Source: Fidelibacterota bacterium
Lineage (GTDB): Bacteria; Fidelibacterota; Marinisomatia; Marinisomatales; Marinisomataceae
Assembly: GCA_028140795.1 (NCBI GenBank)
Contig: JAOIOW010000001.1
Location: forward strand, 88,466-152,465
DNA length: 64,000 bases
Direction: 5' to 3'
Below the pieces are notes generated by a model that made no database searches, was not told the DNA's origin, and saw only the letters and a program-made list of their open reading frames with translations. Shown here one piece after another: positions 27,248-36,212 of the stretch; position 1 is the first letter of the stretch, and every line of letters begins with the position of its first letter. Made by a program: the position numbers and the translations under genes.

Positions 27248-27300
27248 GGTATATTTATACCTCTAAAAGAGGTACATACCAAGGATTTATTAATATGTAC
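27248..27300 (+). promoter_or_regulatory. Structured leader with overlapping dyads ahead of the TonB receptor
   Basis: Four dyads follow each other: GGTATA-TT-TATACC (27248-27261), CCTCT-AAA-AGAGG (27260-27272), GGTA-CA-TACC (27271-27280), and GTACAT (27273-27278) pairing with ATGTAC (27295-27300). Neighbours share bases, so they exclude each other. All lie between the predicted transcription start and the AAAGGA ribosome binding site. They may be repressor operators or alternating RNA hairpins. Confidence 0.5.
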
Positions 27301-27318
27301 ATAAACAAAGGAAAAACA

Positions 27319-30120
27319 ATGAGAAAGCTATATAACATGATAGCACTAGTTTTATTTTCTAGTTTAATGTTTGCTCAATCAGTTTCAGGTACAGTTACTG
27401 ATGCAGATGGTAATGCACTATTTGGAGCAAATGTTACGGTAGAAGGTACTTCATCTGGTGCTGCAACAGGAGCTGATGGATCATATTCAGTCGACGGTGT
27501 TGCAAGCGGTACTTATACTGTTACTGCTTCATACATTGGATATGAATCTGCAAGTGTTTCTGTAAGTGTAGATGGTGCTGCTACTGCTAATTTTTCATTA
27601 GCATCGAGCGCAGTTGCTGGTAATGCAGTATCTGTTCTTGGTTCACGTTTTGCAAGAAACGTTGATGAACAAGCAGTTCCAGTAGAAGTCATTACTGAGC
27701 TTGAAATTCGTGCAGCTGGTTTCACTGAAACTAATGAATTGCTGCAATCTCTAGTTCCATCATATAATGCTCCACGTGGATACATTACTGATGGTTCCGA
27801 TCACATGAGACCTGCAACTTTACGTGGTATGGCTCCTAATCAGACTCTTGTACTTGTAAATGGTAAAAGACGTCATCAAGGTGCTTTAGTTCACGTTAAC
27901 GGTTCTGTTGGTCGTGGTTCAACTCAGGTTGACTTAAATGCAATCCCAGCTAGCGCTATTCAAAAAATTGAGGTGCTACGTGACGGTGCTGCTGCACAAT
28001 ACGGTTCAGACGCTGTTGCAGGGGTTATCAACATTATTTTAAAAGAATCTGGCGGTGCTGACTTAAGTGCAACTTACGGTCAAAACCTTTCTTTCTTTGA
28101 AAGAGGTTATGCTGCAGGAGAAGGTCTTATTGATGGTCAAGATGCTTCAACTTATGGTTGGGATCTTGATGAAGACGTAGAAGGTACTGGTTACCTTCCT
28201 TATTCTGCTGATAGAGGTTGGGCTCGTCCAGGTCTTGAAACAGTTCTAAAAGAAGACGGTAGAAACCTAATTATTCATGCTGGTAACGGTTTGAATCTTT
28301 TTGGTGGAAGCGTATATATAAGTGGTCAAATTCGTGACGGTGGTCGTACTAACCGTGCTGGACTAGACCCAAGAAGACAGTACTTTGCGGGGATGGATGA
28401 TAAAGAATATGCATTCGATAGAGAAAATCACCGTATTGGTGCTGGAGCATTCGAACAAGTAAGTCTTATGTTTAATGGTAGCTTCCCAATGGAACGTGGT
28501 GGTACATTCTACGCATTTGGTGGAATGAATACACGTGACGGAGAAAGTGGATGTTACTACAGAAGAGCACAGGATAATCGTACACTACGTGCATGGTATC
28601 CTGATGGATTCCTACCATTAATTAGCCCAACACTTACAGATACTTCATTAGCTGTAGGTATGAAAGGTATTATGAACGGAATGGTCTTTGATGGAATGGC
28701 TTACGACTTTAGTGTTACTACAGGAAGTAACGAATTTTCATGGGGAATGAAAAATTCTCATAATGCAACCGCAGGTACTGGTCCTAACCAGCAAGCTGAA
28801 TTTGATCTTGGTACATTAGGATACAGCCAAACAACAGTAAACTTTGATCTATCTACTCAAATTGAGATGGATGGTTTTGAAGGTCCTGTTAACCTTGCCA
28901 TGGGTGCTGAAATGCGTATGGAAAACTATGAAATTACAGCTGGTGAAGAAGCAGGTTATGCTGACTACGGCTATGATGTATTAGATGGTCCTAACGCTGG
29001 TGCTTCTGCAGCAGTTGGTTGTCAATGTTTACCTGGACTTGCTCCAGCTAACGAACAAGATCGTGATAGAGACGCTTTCAGTTTATATGCTGAAATGGGC
29101 GGTAATCTTACTGAAGACCTATCACTTGACGTTGCATTAAGAACAGAAAATTATAGCGACTTTGGTTCAACTACTAACGGTAAAGTTGCAATGAGATATG
29201 AAATTGAAGAAGGTGTTGCTGCAAGAGGTTCTTTCAGCACTGGCTTTAGAGCCCCTGCTCTTCAAGAAGCATACTTCTCATCAATTGCTACTAACTTTAT
29301 CGATGGTGTGCCTCTTGAAGTAGGTACATTCCCAGTTGATACTGAAGCAGCTAGAGCTCTTGGAGCTAAAGATCTTGAACCAGAAACATCTGAAAATCTA
29401 TCTTTAGGTATGACCTATAAAGATGATAGATTCTCACTATCTGTAGATGCTTACATGATCACAGTTGAAGATCGTATTAGTATGAGTGAGACATTTAGAG
29501 GTTCAGGTACAAGTTCTACTATGGTTGATTTCTTTGCTGAAAGAGGTGTACCAGCTGCGGCAGGTAGATACTTCTTTAACGGTATCGATACAGAAACCAA
29601 TGGTTTAGACATCGTTGCAACAATGAGAGAAGATGTTGCCGGTGGTTCATTATTGCTTAAAGCAGCAATGAACTTTAATGATACTGAAGTTACCAATAAA
29701 GGTGAGCTTGAAACTCCTGCTGAGCTAGCAGCTTACACTTCAAGTGTATTACTTGGACGTGCTAACACAGTAAGATATGAAAGTTCTTCTCCTAGAGAAA
29801 ACTTCCAGTTCTCAGCAACTTTACAAAAACCTACATCTACTTGGATGTGGAAATTAAATCGTTGGGGAGAAGTAACTATCCCAGCAAGTTCTGTTGAAAG
29901 AGAACAGGTATTAAGTTCTAAATGGACAGTTGATACGGAATATTCATTCCAGGTTAATAGTCAAGTAAGAATGGCATTTGGTGCTAATAACTTATTTGAT
30001 GTATACCCTGACAAAACTATTAAAAGAAATAGTTTTAATGGAATTTTCCAACACTCAGGATATAGTCCATTCGGATTTAACGGACGTTACATTTACACGC
30101 GTCTAGATATGACTTTATAA
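27319..30120 (+). CDS. TonB-dependent outer-membrane receptor with CarboxypepD_reg-like domain
   Basis: About 933 residues. A signal peptide ends near residue 20 (SSLMFAQ). Residues about 20-100 are a carboxypeptidase-regulatory-like domain (SGTVTDADGNALFGANVTVEG), then the plug domain (EVITELEIRAAGFTETNELLQ; IEVLRDGAAAQYGSDAVAGVINI), then a 22-strand barrel ending with aromatic-rich GRYIYTRLDMTL. It imports a nutrient using the proton motive force through TonB; the ligand is unknown. Start chosen at 27319 because AAAGGA stands just upstream and the signal peptide begins there. Codon use is unlike the neighbours (many CGT, GGT, AAC, TAC), and it has its own promoter and a strong terminator: signs of very high expression. 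Confidence 0.95.
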   Translation: MRKLYNMIALVLFSSLMFAQSVSGTVTDADGNALFGANVTVEGTSSGAATGADGSYSVDGVASGTYTVTASYIGYESASVSVSVDGAATANFSLASSAVAGNAVSVLGSRFARNVDEQAVPVEVITELEIRAAGFTETNELLQSLVPSYNAPRGYITDGSDHMRPATLRGMAPNQTLVLVNGKRRHQGALVHVNGSVGRGSTQVDLNAIPASAIQKIEVLRDGAAAQYGSDAVAGVINIILKESGGADLSATYGQNLSFFERGYAAGEGLIDGQDASTYGWDLDEDVEGTGYLPYSADRGWARPGLETVLKEDGRNLIIHAGNGLNLFGGSVYISGQIRDGGRTNRAGLDPRRQYFAGMDDKEYAFDRENHRIGAGAFEQVSLMFNGSFPMERGGTFYAFGGMNTRDGESGCYYRRAQDNRTLRAWYPDGFLPLISPTLTDTSLAVGMKGIMNGMVFDGMAYDFSVTTGSNEFSWGMKNSHNATAGTGPNQQAEFDLGTLGYSQTTVNFDLSTQIEMDGFEGPVNLAMGAEMRMENYEITAGEEAGYADYGYDVLDGPNAGASAAVGCQCLPGLAPANEQDRDRDAFSLYAEMGGNLTEDLSLDVALRTENYSDFGSTTNGKVAMRYEIEEGVAARGSFSTGFRAPALQEAYFSSIATNFIDGVPLEVGTFPVDTEAARALGAKDLEPETSENLSLGMTYKDDRFSLSVDAYMITVEDRISMSETFRGSGTSSTMVDFFAERGVPAAAGRYFFNGIDTETNGLDIVATMREDVAGGSLLLKAAMNFNDTEVTNKGELETPAELAAYTSSVLLGRANTVRYESSSPRENFQFSATLQKPTSTWMWKLNRWGEVTIPASSVEREQVLSSKWTVDTEYSFQVNSQVRMAFGANNLFDVYPDKTIKRNSFNGIFQHSGYSPFGFNGRYIYTRLDMTL

Positions 30121-30143
30121 GTTTTTTAAGTCATAAAATAAAT

Positions 30144-30174
30144 AAAAAGCCTCTACTTTTTGTAGGGGCTTTTT
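30144..30174 (+). terminator. Intrinsic terminator after the TonB receptor
   Basis: A 13 bp stem (AAAAAGCCTCTAC with GTAGGGGCTTTTT, one G-T pair) closes a TTTTT loop and includes its own U tract. It lies 24 bp after the stop codon. Confidence 0.95.
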
Positions 30175-30197
30175 ATTAGTTTAAGTATGAATATAAA

Positions 30198-32054
30198 ATG
30201 AAAAAAAATTTAAATTATCTATTTCTAATCTTAGCCACGTTTTCCTTGATAGCATGTGAATTAGGTTCAGACTATACAAAGACTAATCAAAATCTTAAAA
30301 ATAAAAATGGTGCTGTTTCTTCTACCTCAAGCTTAGCATCTGCTGCAGGTATTGATATTATGAAAAAAGGTGGAAATGCTTTTGATGCAATTGTAGCTAC
30401 TGGATTTACTTTAGCTGTAACCTCTCCATCAAATGGTAATATCGGTGGTGGTGGATTTATGGTTGCGAGAACTGCTGAAGGAGAAATTGTTACACTTGAT
30501 TTTCGTGAAAAAGCACCTACACTTTCTTATGAAACAATGTTTCTTGACCAAGAAGGTAATTACAGTAGAAACCTGGCATTATTATCACACAAATCATCTG
30601 GTGTTCCTGGAACAGTAGATGGATTAATTAGAATTTTTAATGATTATGGTTCAGGAAATTTTACACTTAATGAAATCCTGTCTTATGCAATTGATTATGC
30701 AGAAAATGGTCATGCAATTAATAAAAGCTCAGCTTGGGGATTTGATTTTTATAAACATCTTTTCTTGGAAGATAAAGGATCTACTGAAATTTTTATAAAA
30801 AACTACTCATTAGAAATGAGACAATTACAAGAAGATGTTCAGAATGAAACCATTCCAGAAGAAGAATACATTAAAAAAATGAGAGATATAAAAGAATGGA
30901 ATGAAGGCGATATTATTGTTCAAAAAGACTTAGCTAAAACCTTAAAAAGAATTGCAACAAATGGTAGAGATGGATTTTATGAAGGAGAAACAGCTGACTT
31001 AATTGTTAGTGAAATGAAAGCTAACAATGGATTGATTTCATATGAGGATTTGAAAGAATATAATTCAGTCTATAGGAAACCTATCATTGGAAGTTATAGA
31101 GGATATACTATAATATCGATGGGGCCACCAAGCTCTGGCGGTCCATTAATAATTCAGATGTTGAATATGCTTGAAAATTTTGATGTGTCATCAATGACAA
31201 GAAATTCTACAGAGTTTGTTCATATGCTTACAGAAATTCAAAGACTAGCTTATGCAGATAGAGCGATTCATTTAGGCGATCCAGATTTTTATCCAAGTCC
31301 TGTACCAATGTTAATCTCGAAGGATTATGCAAAAAAGAGATTGGAGTTAGTATCAATGGATAAAGCTACTCCAAGCACTGATATTGCAGCTGGAAGCACA
31401 ATACCAGAATCTATGGAGACAACACACTATTCCGCGATGGATAAGCTTGGTAATACTGTTGGTATAACTACTACGATAAATCTATCCTATGGAAATAAAA
31501 AGATAGTAGATGGTGCGGGTTTTCTTTTAAATAATGAGATGGATGATTTTGCTTCTTCACCTGGAAGTCAAAACGCCTTTGGCCTAATTGGGTATGAAGC
31601 CAATTCAATCAAACCAGCAAAAAGGCCTCTAAGCTCAATGTCTCCAACAATCGTTTTGACCCCAGAAGGAGAGCCATTAATGACAATAGGAGCAGCAGGA
31701 GGTTCAAGAATAATCACTACAGTTTTACAGGTTATAATTAGTGTAGTTGATCATAATTTATCTGTTCAAGATGCAATAAACCTAGGTAGAACACATTCTC
31801 AATGGATTCCTGATGTTATTAGATATGAAGGAAAAAATAAAATGAATACTGAATTCAATCAATTTTTACCATCATTAAGTGAAAAACAAATAAGTGAGCT
31901 TGAAAAGCTTGACCATAAATTTGAAGATGGAAATGTAGAAAGTGGAATGTATTATTTAGCAAGAGCACATGGAATAATGTATAAAAAGGGACAATTCTTT
32001 ACAGGAGTTGACTGGAGAGGAAATGGAGAAATTTCAGATGGAATTACGTATTAA
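30198..32054 (+). CDS. ggt: Gamma-glutamyltransferase, lipoprotein form
   Basis: A 618-residue precursor. Lipobox LIAC gives lipidated Cys20, unusual as most GGTs have a plain signal peptide. The N-terminal subunit has SSLASAAGIDIMKKGGNAFDA and NIGGGGFMV; the autocleavage site is before T408 of TTHYSAMDKLGN, the same motif as E. coli T391. The small subunit contains RPLSSMSPTIV and TIGAAGGSRI for gamma-glutamyl binding. The enzyme removes glutamate from glutathione and other gamma-glutamyl compounds outside the cytoplasm. It is followed with a 17 bp overlap by an N-formylglutamate-amidohydrolase-like lipoprotein, suggesting a scavenging pair. Confidence 0.93.
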   Translation: MKKNLNYLFLILATFSLIACELGSDYTKTNQNLKNKNGAVSSTSSLASAAGIDIMKKGGNAFDAIVATGFTLAVTSPSNGNIGGGGFMVARTAEGEIVTLDFREKAPTLSYETMFLDQEGNYSRNLALLSHKSSGVPGTVDGLIRIFNDYGSGNFTLNEILSYAIDYAENGHAINKSSAWGFDFYKHLFLEDKGSTEIFIKNYSLEMRQLQEDVQNETIPEEEYIKKMRDIKEWNEGDIIVQKDLAKTLKRIATNGRDGFYEGETADLIVSEMKANNGLISYEDLKEYNSVYRKPIIGSYRGYTIISMGPPSSGGPLIIQMLNMLENFDVSSMTRNSTEFVHMLTEIQRLAYADRAIHLGDPDFYPSPVPMLISKDYAKKRLELVSMDKATPSTDIAAGSTIPESMETTHYSAMDKLGNTVGITTTINLSYGNKKIVDGAGFLLNNEMDDFASSPGSQNAFGLIGYEANSIKPAKRPLSSMSPTIVLTPEGEPLMTIGAAGGSRIITTVLQVIISVVDHNLSVQDAINLGRTHSQWIPDVIRYEGKNKMNTEFNQFLPSLSEKQISELEKLDHKFEDGNVESGMYYLARAHGIMYKKGQFFTGVDWRGNGEISDGITY

Positions 32055-32997
32055 AGTTATAATATTATTTTTGGTTTTATTTATTGGATGTGGAGAGTCT
32101 GGAAGAGCTACACAATCTGTTCTTCCAACACCTGTGGTGACATATACCCCTGGAGAAATAGTTTCAGATATTGACAATCGTATTCAATATTATGTTGGGA
32201 ATACTCCTATCATTATAACTGTACCACACGATGGAGATATTATACCAACTACAATTCCTGAAAGAACTGGAGACACGACAAAAGCTGAAAACACGTTAGG
32301 TATTGCAGAGTATTTCTACAACACTTTTACAAGCAATGGTGCTAATGGACTATATCCTCATATAGTTATAAATAACATAAACAGGTCAAGATTAGATCCT
32401 GATGCTAGTATTGAAGTTGGTGCTCAAAATAATTATGCTGCAGCATACTTCAATCGTTATCATAATTATATTCAAGTTGCCATTGATTCTACTGAAGCAA
32501 ATTTTGGAATTGGTGTTTTAGTTAATCTATCAGCACACAAAGATGATGATAATGAGTTAGTTGAGCTCGGATATCTTTTATCTAAAGATGATTTGAATAA
32601 TTCGGATTCATATATTGAAAATTTTGCTTCACAATCCAGCTTAAGCGCTATTTCTAATGTTTCGGATGCACAATTTAGTGAATCAGTTCGAGGATTTGAT
32701 AGCATAGGGAAAAAAATGATGGAATTAAATTGCTGTAAACCAATTTATTATACTTTTGATGTTACACCAAGCCCATCATTCCCTAATCCGCAAAGTGATG
32801 ATTATAATCCCGGTGGCTACACTGTAAATAAATATGCCAACACTGGAACTTCAAATATAAGCACTGTTGAATTTTCCACTCCATATAATGGACATAGAGA
32901 CAGTCCATATGCATATATTGCATTAGGAACAATGTTAGTGGAATCAATCCAGCACTTCTATGAATTAAGCACTGGAATGTCGTTAGGAATTAATTAA
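32038..32997 (+). CDS. N-formylglutamate-amidohydrolase-like lipoprotein
   Basis: About 319 residues. From the ATG at 32038 the N-terminus is a lipoprotein signal with FIGC and Cys18; ATG 32023 and TTG 32008 are possible but add a poor extension. The body begins IIITVPHDGDIIPTTIPERTGD and includes INNINRSRLDPDASIE and an N-rYHNYI segment, the pattern (PHGG, R..D, NRxKLD) of the FGase/HutG-like family. Its VNLSAHKD may supply metal-binding residues. The reaction is inferred: amide-bond hydrolysis on an acylated amino acid or cyclic peptide. It overlaps the end of the GGT gene by 17 bp, so the two are co-translated and probably work on the same class of exported substrates. Confidence 0.72.
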   Translation: MELRIKVIILFLVLFIGCGESGRATQSVLPTPVVTYTPGEIVSDIDNRIQYYVGNTPIIITVPHDGDIIPTTIPERTGDTTKAENTLGIAEYFYNTFTSNGANGLYPHIVINNINRSRLDPDASIEVGAQNNYAAAYFNRYHNYIQVAIDSTEANFGIGVLVNLSAHKDDDNELVELGYLLSKDDLNNSDSYIENFASQSSLSAISNVSDAQFSESVRGFDSIGKKMMELNCCKPIYYTFDVTPSPSFPNPQSDDYNPGGYTVNKYANTGTSNISTVEFSTPYNGHRDSPYAYIALGTMLVESIQHFYELSTGMSLGIN

Positions 32998-33002
32998 TAA
33001 TT

Positions 33003-34106
33003 TTAATTAGAATTTCTTAAAGCTGTAGCTTTATTTAAGTATTCCTGAGCGTCTTCAAGACGACCTTCTCCAAAATAGGTTCTATAAACACCGTAGTAAT
33101 ATTGAGGATCGTTTGGATTTTTATCAATTAATTCCATATAATAATTTCTTGATTTTCTCCATCTTTCTGCTTGCTCAAGAGCTTTAGCTAGTCCCAGCAA
33201 TGCTTCAACATCATCTGGTGCTAGAAAATATGCTTCTTCAAAATTATATTCTGCTTCTTCGAAGTTATCCATTTTTAAATAGACCAGCCCTCTGTTAAAG
33301 AATAAGTCAACCAATTCTTTATCCTCATCTGTTTTTTCGATAGCCAAATCAAGATTTTTCAAAGCCGCATCAAAATTATCTTGAGCTAAGTACAAAGCGC
33401 CTAAACTTTTTAATGCCGTAGGCTCGTTCGGGTTCATTGCAAGTGCTTGCTCATAATAATCTAAACCTTTGTCAAACTCTCCTAATCTAACAACACTCTG
33501 ACCAGCACTAACTAGTAAGGCGATTTTAGTATCCTCCGGTATGTCTTCAAGGGATAACCCCATATCAAGATACTTGATAGTATTTTCTTTATCACCTTTT
33601 ACAGAAGAATAAAGCGCTGCCAGTGCATATGATCCTGGTTGTGAAGGATCTAACTCTTTTGCATCTAATGAAGCTTGAATTGCTTGATCTACTAATGCAT
33701 CTCTTTGTTCTGTGCTTGCCGCTCTATTTAGGAGTGCTAAAAACCCTGAAGCTTTATAATAAATTAGATTATAACTTTTCGTAATAGATGCAGTAACAGC
33801 TTGTTCCATAGAAATTTTTCTGTCATTTCTTGTTGGACGGATTTTGAGATTGCTTGGAGCGGTTCTCGCAATATCCATATACTTCTTAACAGAAGACCAA
33901 TCTTGCTGTCTTGGATAAATTTTGTCTCCCAAATGAAATGCTGCCTCCCATTTATCTTTAGGATGATTTAATGCTTCTAGTAAGTACTTTTCTGCTTCTC
34001 CCCATTCTTTATCTTTGATTCTAATTTTTGCAGATTCTAGTGCTTGCCCAGCAAATAAAGTTGTAACTAAAACTGCTGAAGCAATAAAATTTTTAAAATA
34101 ATACAT
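33003..34106 (-). CDS. Secreted/periplasmic TPR-repeat protein
   Basis: A 367-residue protein with a signal peptide (VLVTTLFAGQA, residues 1-21) and about six tetratricopeptide repeats. The clearest run from about residue 215 to 360: LDYYEQALAMNPNEPTALKSLGALYLAQ, then DAALKNLDLAIEK, EEAEYNFEEAYFLAPDDVEALLGLA and SRNYYMELIDKNPND, each near 34 residues. TPRs are protein-binding scaffolds, so a role in envelope complex assembly is inferred. An AAGGAG ribosome binding site precedes the start by about 10 nt. It faces the FGase-like gene tail to tail with 5 bp between stops. Confidence 0.85.
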   Translation of the reverse strand: MYYFKNFIASAVLVTTLFAGQALESAKIRIKDKEWGEAEKYLLEALNHPKDKWEAAFHLGDKIYPRQQDWSSVKKYMDIARTAPSNLKIRPTRNDRKISMEQAVTASITKSYNLIYYKASGFLALLNRAASTEQRDALVDQAIQASLDAKELDPSQPGSYALAALYSSVKGDKENTIKYLDMGLSLEDIPEDTKIALLVSAGQSVVRLGEFDKGLDYYEQALAMNPNEPTALKSLGALYLAQDNFDAALKNLDLAIEKTDEDKELVDLFFNRGLVYLKMDNFEEAEYNFEEAYFLAPDDVEALLGLAKALEQAERWRKSRNYYMELIDKNPNDPQYYYGVYRTYFGEGRLEDAQEYLNKATALRNSN

Positions 34107-34160
34107 TCTAATAATTCTCCTTATGTTTGTGTAGCAAGTTAGGGTTAATATAATGAGTTT

Positions 34161-35066
34161 TCAAGAAGTATGGTTGATATTCATCCATTCGAGGCGCCTT
34201 GTAAATTCTTGATCATTTATTTTCAGCAGACCGTCTATTCCTATACCTTCAATGCAAAAAGATGCTGCTACAGCACCCACTTTCATTGATTCAAATATAT
34301 TTTTTCCGTTCATTTTCCCCATGAGTATTCCGCCAATGAAAGCATCTCCTGCACCAGTCGTATCAACAACTTTATCTACTGGGAACGCTGTAATTGAAAA
34401 ATTATTTTGGGCATCAAAGAAGTGGGATCCGTTTTTTCCATCCTTTATGATTAAACTTTTGGGGCCAAGATCTAAAATTGATTTAGCCATATCTCTCAAA
34501 TTTGACCCATCCATACCTGATATAGCACGCGCTTCGTTAAAATTGATACAAAATAAGTCAACTCGTTTTACTAGCGCCTTTAATTCTTTGTTTGCGATGT
34601 CAATATAGAGCTTAAATGTATCTAATAATATGAATGGACTATTTTGCATTTGATTTAAAAGCTCAGTTTGTAAATGTGGTGCTGTATTACCTAATAATAG
34701 ATAAGGACAATTTTTTGAATTTTCAGATAAATCAGGTAAGTAAGATTCTGATACTCCAGGATCAACGTACAAAGTTTCTCTTGAGGAAAAATCATGTTTA
34801 TACTCTCCTCCCCAACAAAAAGTATTGCCATCTAATTTAGTTAATGAATTTGTTGATAAAGAATGTTCAGAAAGTAAATTAAAATGTTTTTGTTGAAAAT
34901 CGTTTCCAACGACTCCAACTAACTCACAAGTGTTTTTTTTATTAGCAAGAAGAGCATACGCAGCTGATCCGCCTAAAACGTTTGAAAATACACCGTATTT
35001 ATTGACAATTTTATCAATACTAATTGATCCAAATACAACTGCTTTATGTGATTGATTTGAAGTCAT
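34161..35066 (-). CDS. PfkB-family sugar/nucleoside kinase
   Basis: A 301-residue ribokinase-family enzyme that phosphorylates a sugar or nucleoside with ATP. The N-terminal motif is VLGGSAAYALLAN (substrate-binding GG), and the C-terminal signature is VDTTGAGDAFIGGILMG with the catalytic Asp and anion hole. An NFNEARAISG segment near residue 165 is typical of the adenosine-kinase/ribokinase branch. The exact substrate cannot be read. It lies 54 bp upstream of the TPR gene on the minus strand and is divergent from mnmA across 33 bp. Confidence 0.88.
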   Translation of the reverse strand: MTSNQSHKAVVFGSISIDKIVNKYGVFSNVLGGSAAYALLANKKNTCELVGVVGNDFQQKHFNLLSEHSLSTNSLTKLDGNTFCWGGEYKHDFSSRETLYVDPGVSESYLPDLSENSKNCPYLLLGNTAPHLQTELLNQMQNSPFILLDTFKLYIDIANKELKALVKRVDLFCINFNEARAISGMDGSNLRDMAKSILDLGPKSLIIKDGKNGSHFFDAQNNFSITAFPVDKVVDTTGAGDAFIGGILMGKMNGKNIFESMKVGAVAASFCIEGIGIDGLLKINDQEFTRRLEWMNINHTS

Positions 35067-35099
35067 AATTTTTTTTATTAAGATAGTTATGTAATCAAA

Positions 35100-36212
35100 A
35101 TGAAAAAAGAAAAAATAGTTTTAGGAATGAGCGGTGGAGTTGATAGCTCTGTAGCAGCGCTTTTACTTCAAAATAAAGGTTTTGAGGTATATGGTGTTTT
35201 TATGAAAAATTGGGACGACAAAAATGCTATTTGTAGCGCAGAGGACGACTATGCAGATGCTTTAAGTGTATGCAATCAACTAAATATTCCTTTAAAAAAA
35301 ATAAATTATACAAAGGAATATAAAGAACGTGTTTTTTCTCAGTTTTTAGATGACCATAAAAAAGGGTTTACCCCTAATCCTGATGTTTTATGCAACAAAG
35401 AAATAAAATTTGATGTTTTTCAAAAACACGCACAAGAAATTGGTGCAATAAAAATTGCCTCGGGCCATTATGCAAAAGTAGTTAGCAAAGATGGTAAATT
35501 TTTTATAGGTAAAGCTAGTGATAGATCCAAAGATCAATCCTACTTTCTTTACCAATTAAAAAATTCATTGTTAATGAATATTGAATTGCCACTTGGTGAG
35601 TTATTAAAAAAAGATATTAGAAAAATTGCTGAAGAAAATAACTTAGTTAATGCATCTAAAAAAGATAGTACAGGTATATGCTTTATTGGCGATAGAAAGT
35701 ATAATGATTTTGTTGGACAATTTTTACAAGATAAAAAGGGTAAAATTATTACTGTAGATGGTGAAAATATTGGTGAACATAATGGGCATATGTATTTTAC
35801 TGTTGGACAAAGAAAAGGTTTAGGTATTGGAGCCAGAAGTTCTGCTTATGATGAGCCTTGGTATGTGGTTAATAAAGATATTAACAAAAACATTGTATTT
35901 GTTGCTCAGGGAGCTGATCATCGTGCTTTATTCTCAAATAAATTATTAGCTGATAAAATGCATTGGAATCTAGATATTTCTAAGTTACTTCCATTAAAAT
36001 GCAAAGCTAAAGTGAGGTATCGAGACGTTGATCATTCATGTCAAATATTATCATCAAATGAAGATGAATGTTATATTAAATTTGACCATGCAATTAAAGC
36101 AATAACTACTGGCCAATCAATTGTTTTATATAATGAAAATGATATTTGTATTGGTGGAGGTATAATAAGAAAAAGAAACATACCTTATTTAGGTGAAGAA
36201 ATAAATGAGTAA
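35100..36212 (+). CDS. mnmA: tRNA-specific 2-thiouridylase MnmA
   Basis: A 370-residue enzyme that makes 2-thiouridine at wobble U34 of tRNAs for Lys, Glu and Gln. The PP-loop SGGVDSS is at residues 11-17, the catalytic nucleophile C98 is in NPDVLCNKEIKF, and the persulfide Cys C194 is in STGICFIGDRKYNDF. A C-terminal beta-barrel domain (YFTVGQRKGLGIG) follows. Both cysteines are present, so it should be active. It heads an operon with overlapping junctions (8 bp overlap with the next gene). Confidence 0.97.
   Translation: MKKEKIVLGMSGGVDSSVAALLLQNKGFEVYGVFMKNWDDKNAICSAEDDYADALSVCNQLNIPLKKINYTKEYKERVFSQFLDDHKKGFTPNPDVLCNKEIKFDVFQKHAQEIGAIKIASGHYAKVVSKDGKFFIGKASDRSKDQSYFLYQLKNSLLMNIELPLGELLKKDIRKIAEENNLVNASKKDSTGICFIGDRKYNDFVGQFLQDKKGKIITVDGENIGEHNGHMYFTVGQRKGLGIGARSSAYDEPWYVVNKDINKNIVFVAQGADHRALFSNKLLADKMHWNLDISKLLPLKCKAKVRYRDVDHSCQILSSNEDECYIKFDHAIKAITTGQSIVLYNENDICIGGGIIRKRNIPYLGEEINE

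Noticed and set aside
32990-33010. AT-rich partial dyad between two convergent stops as a terminator
   Set aside because: The pairing is imperfect and all AT; not enough to call.
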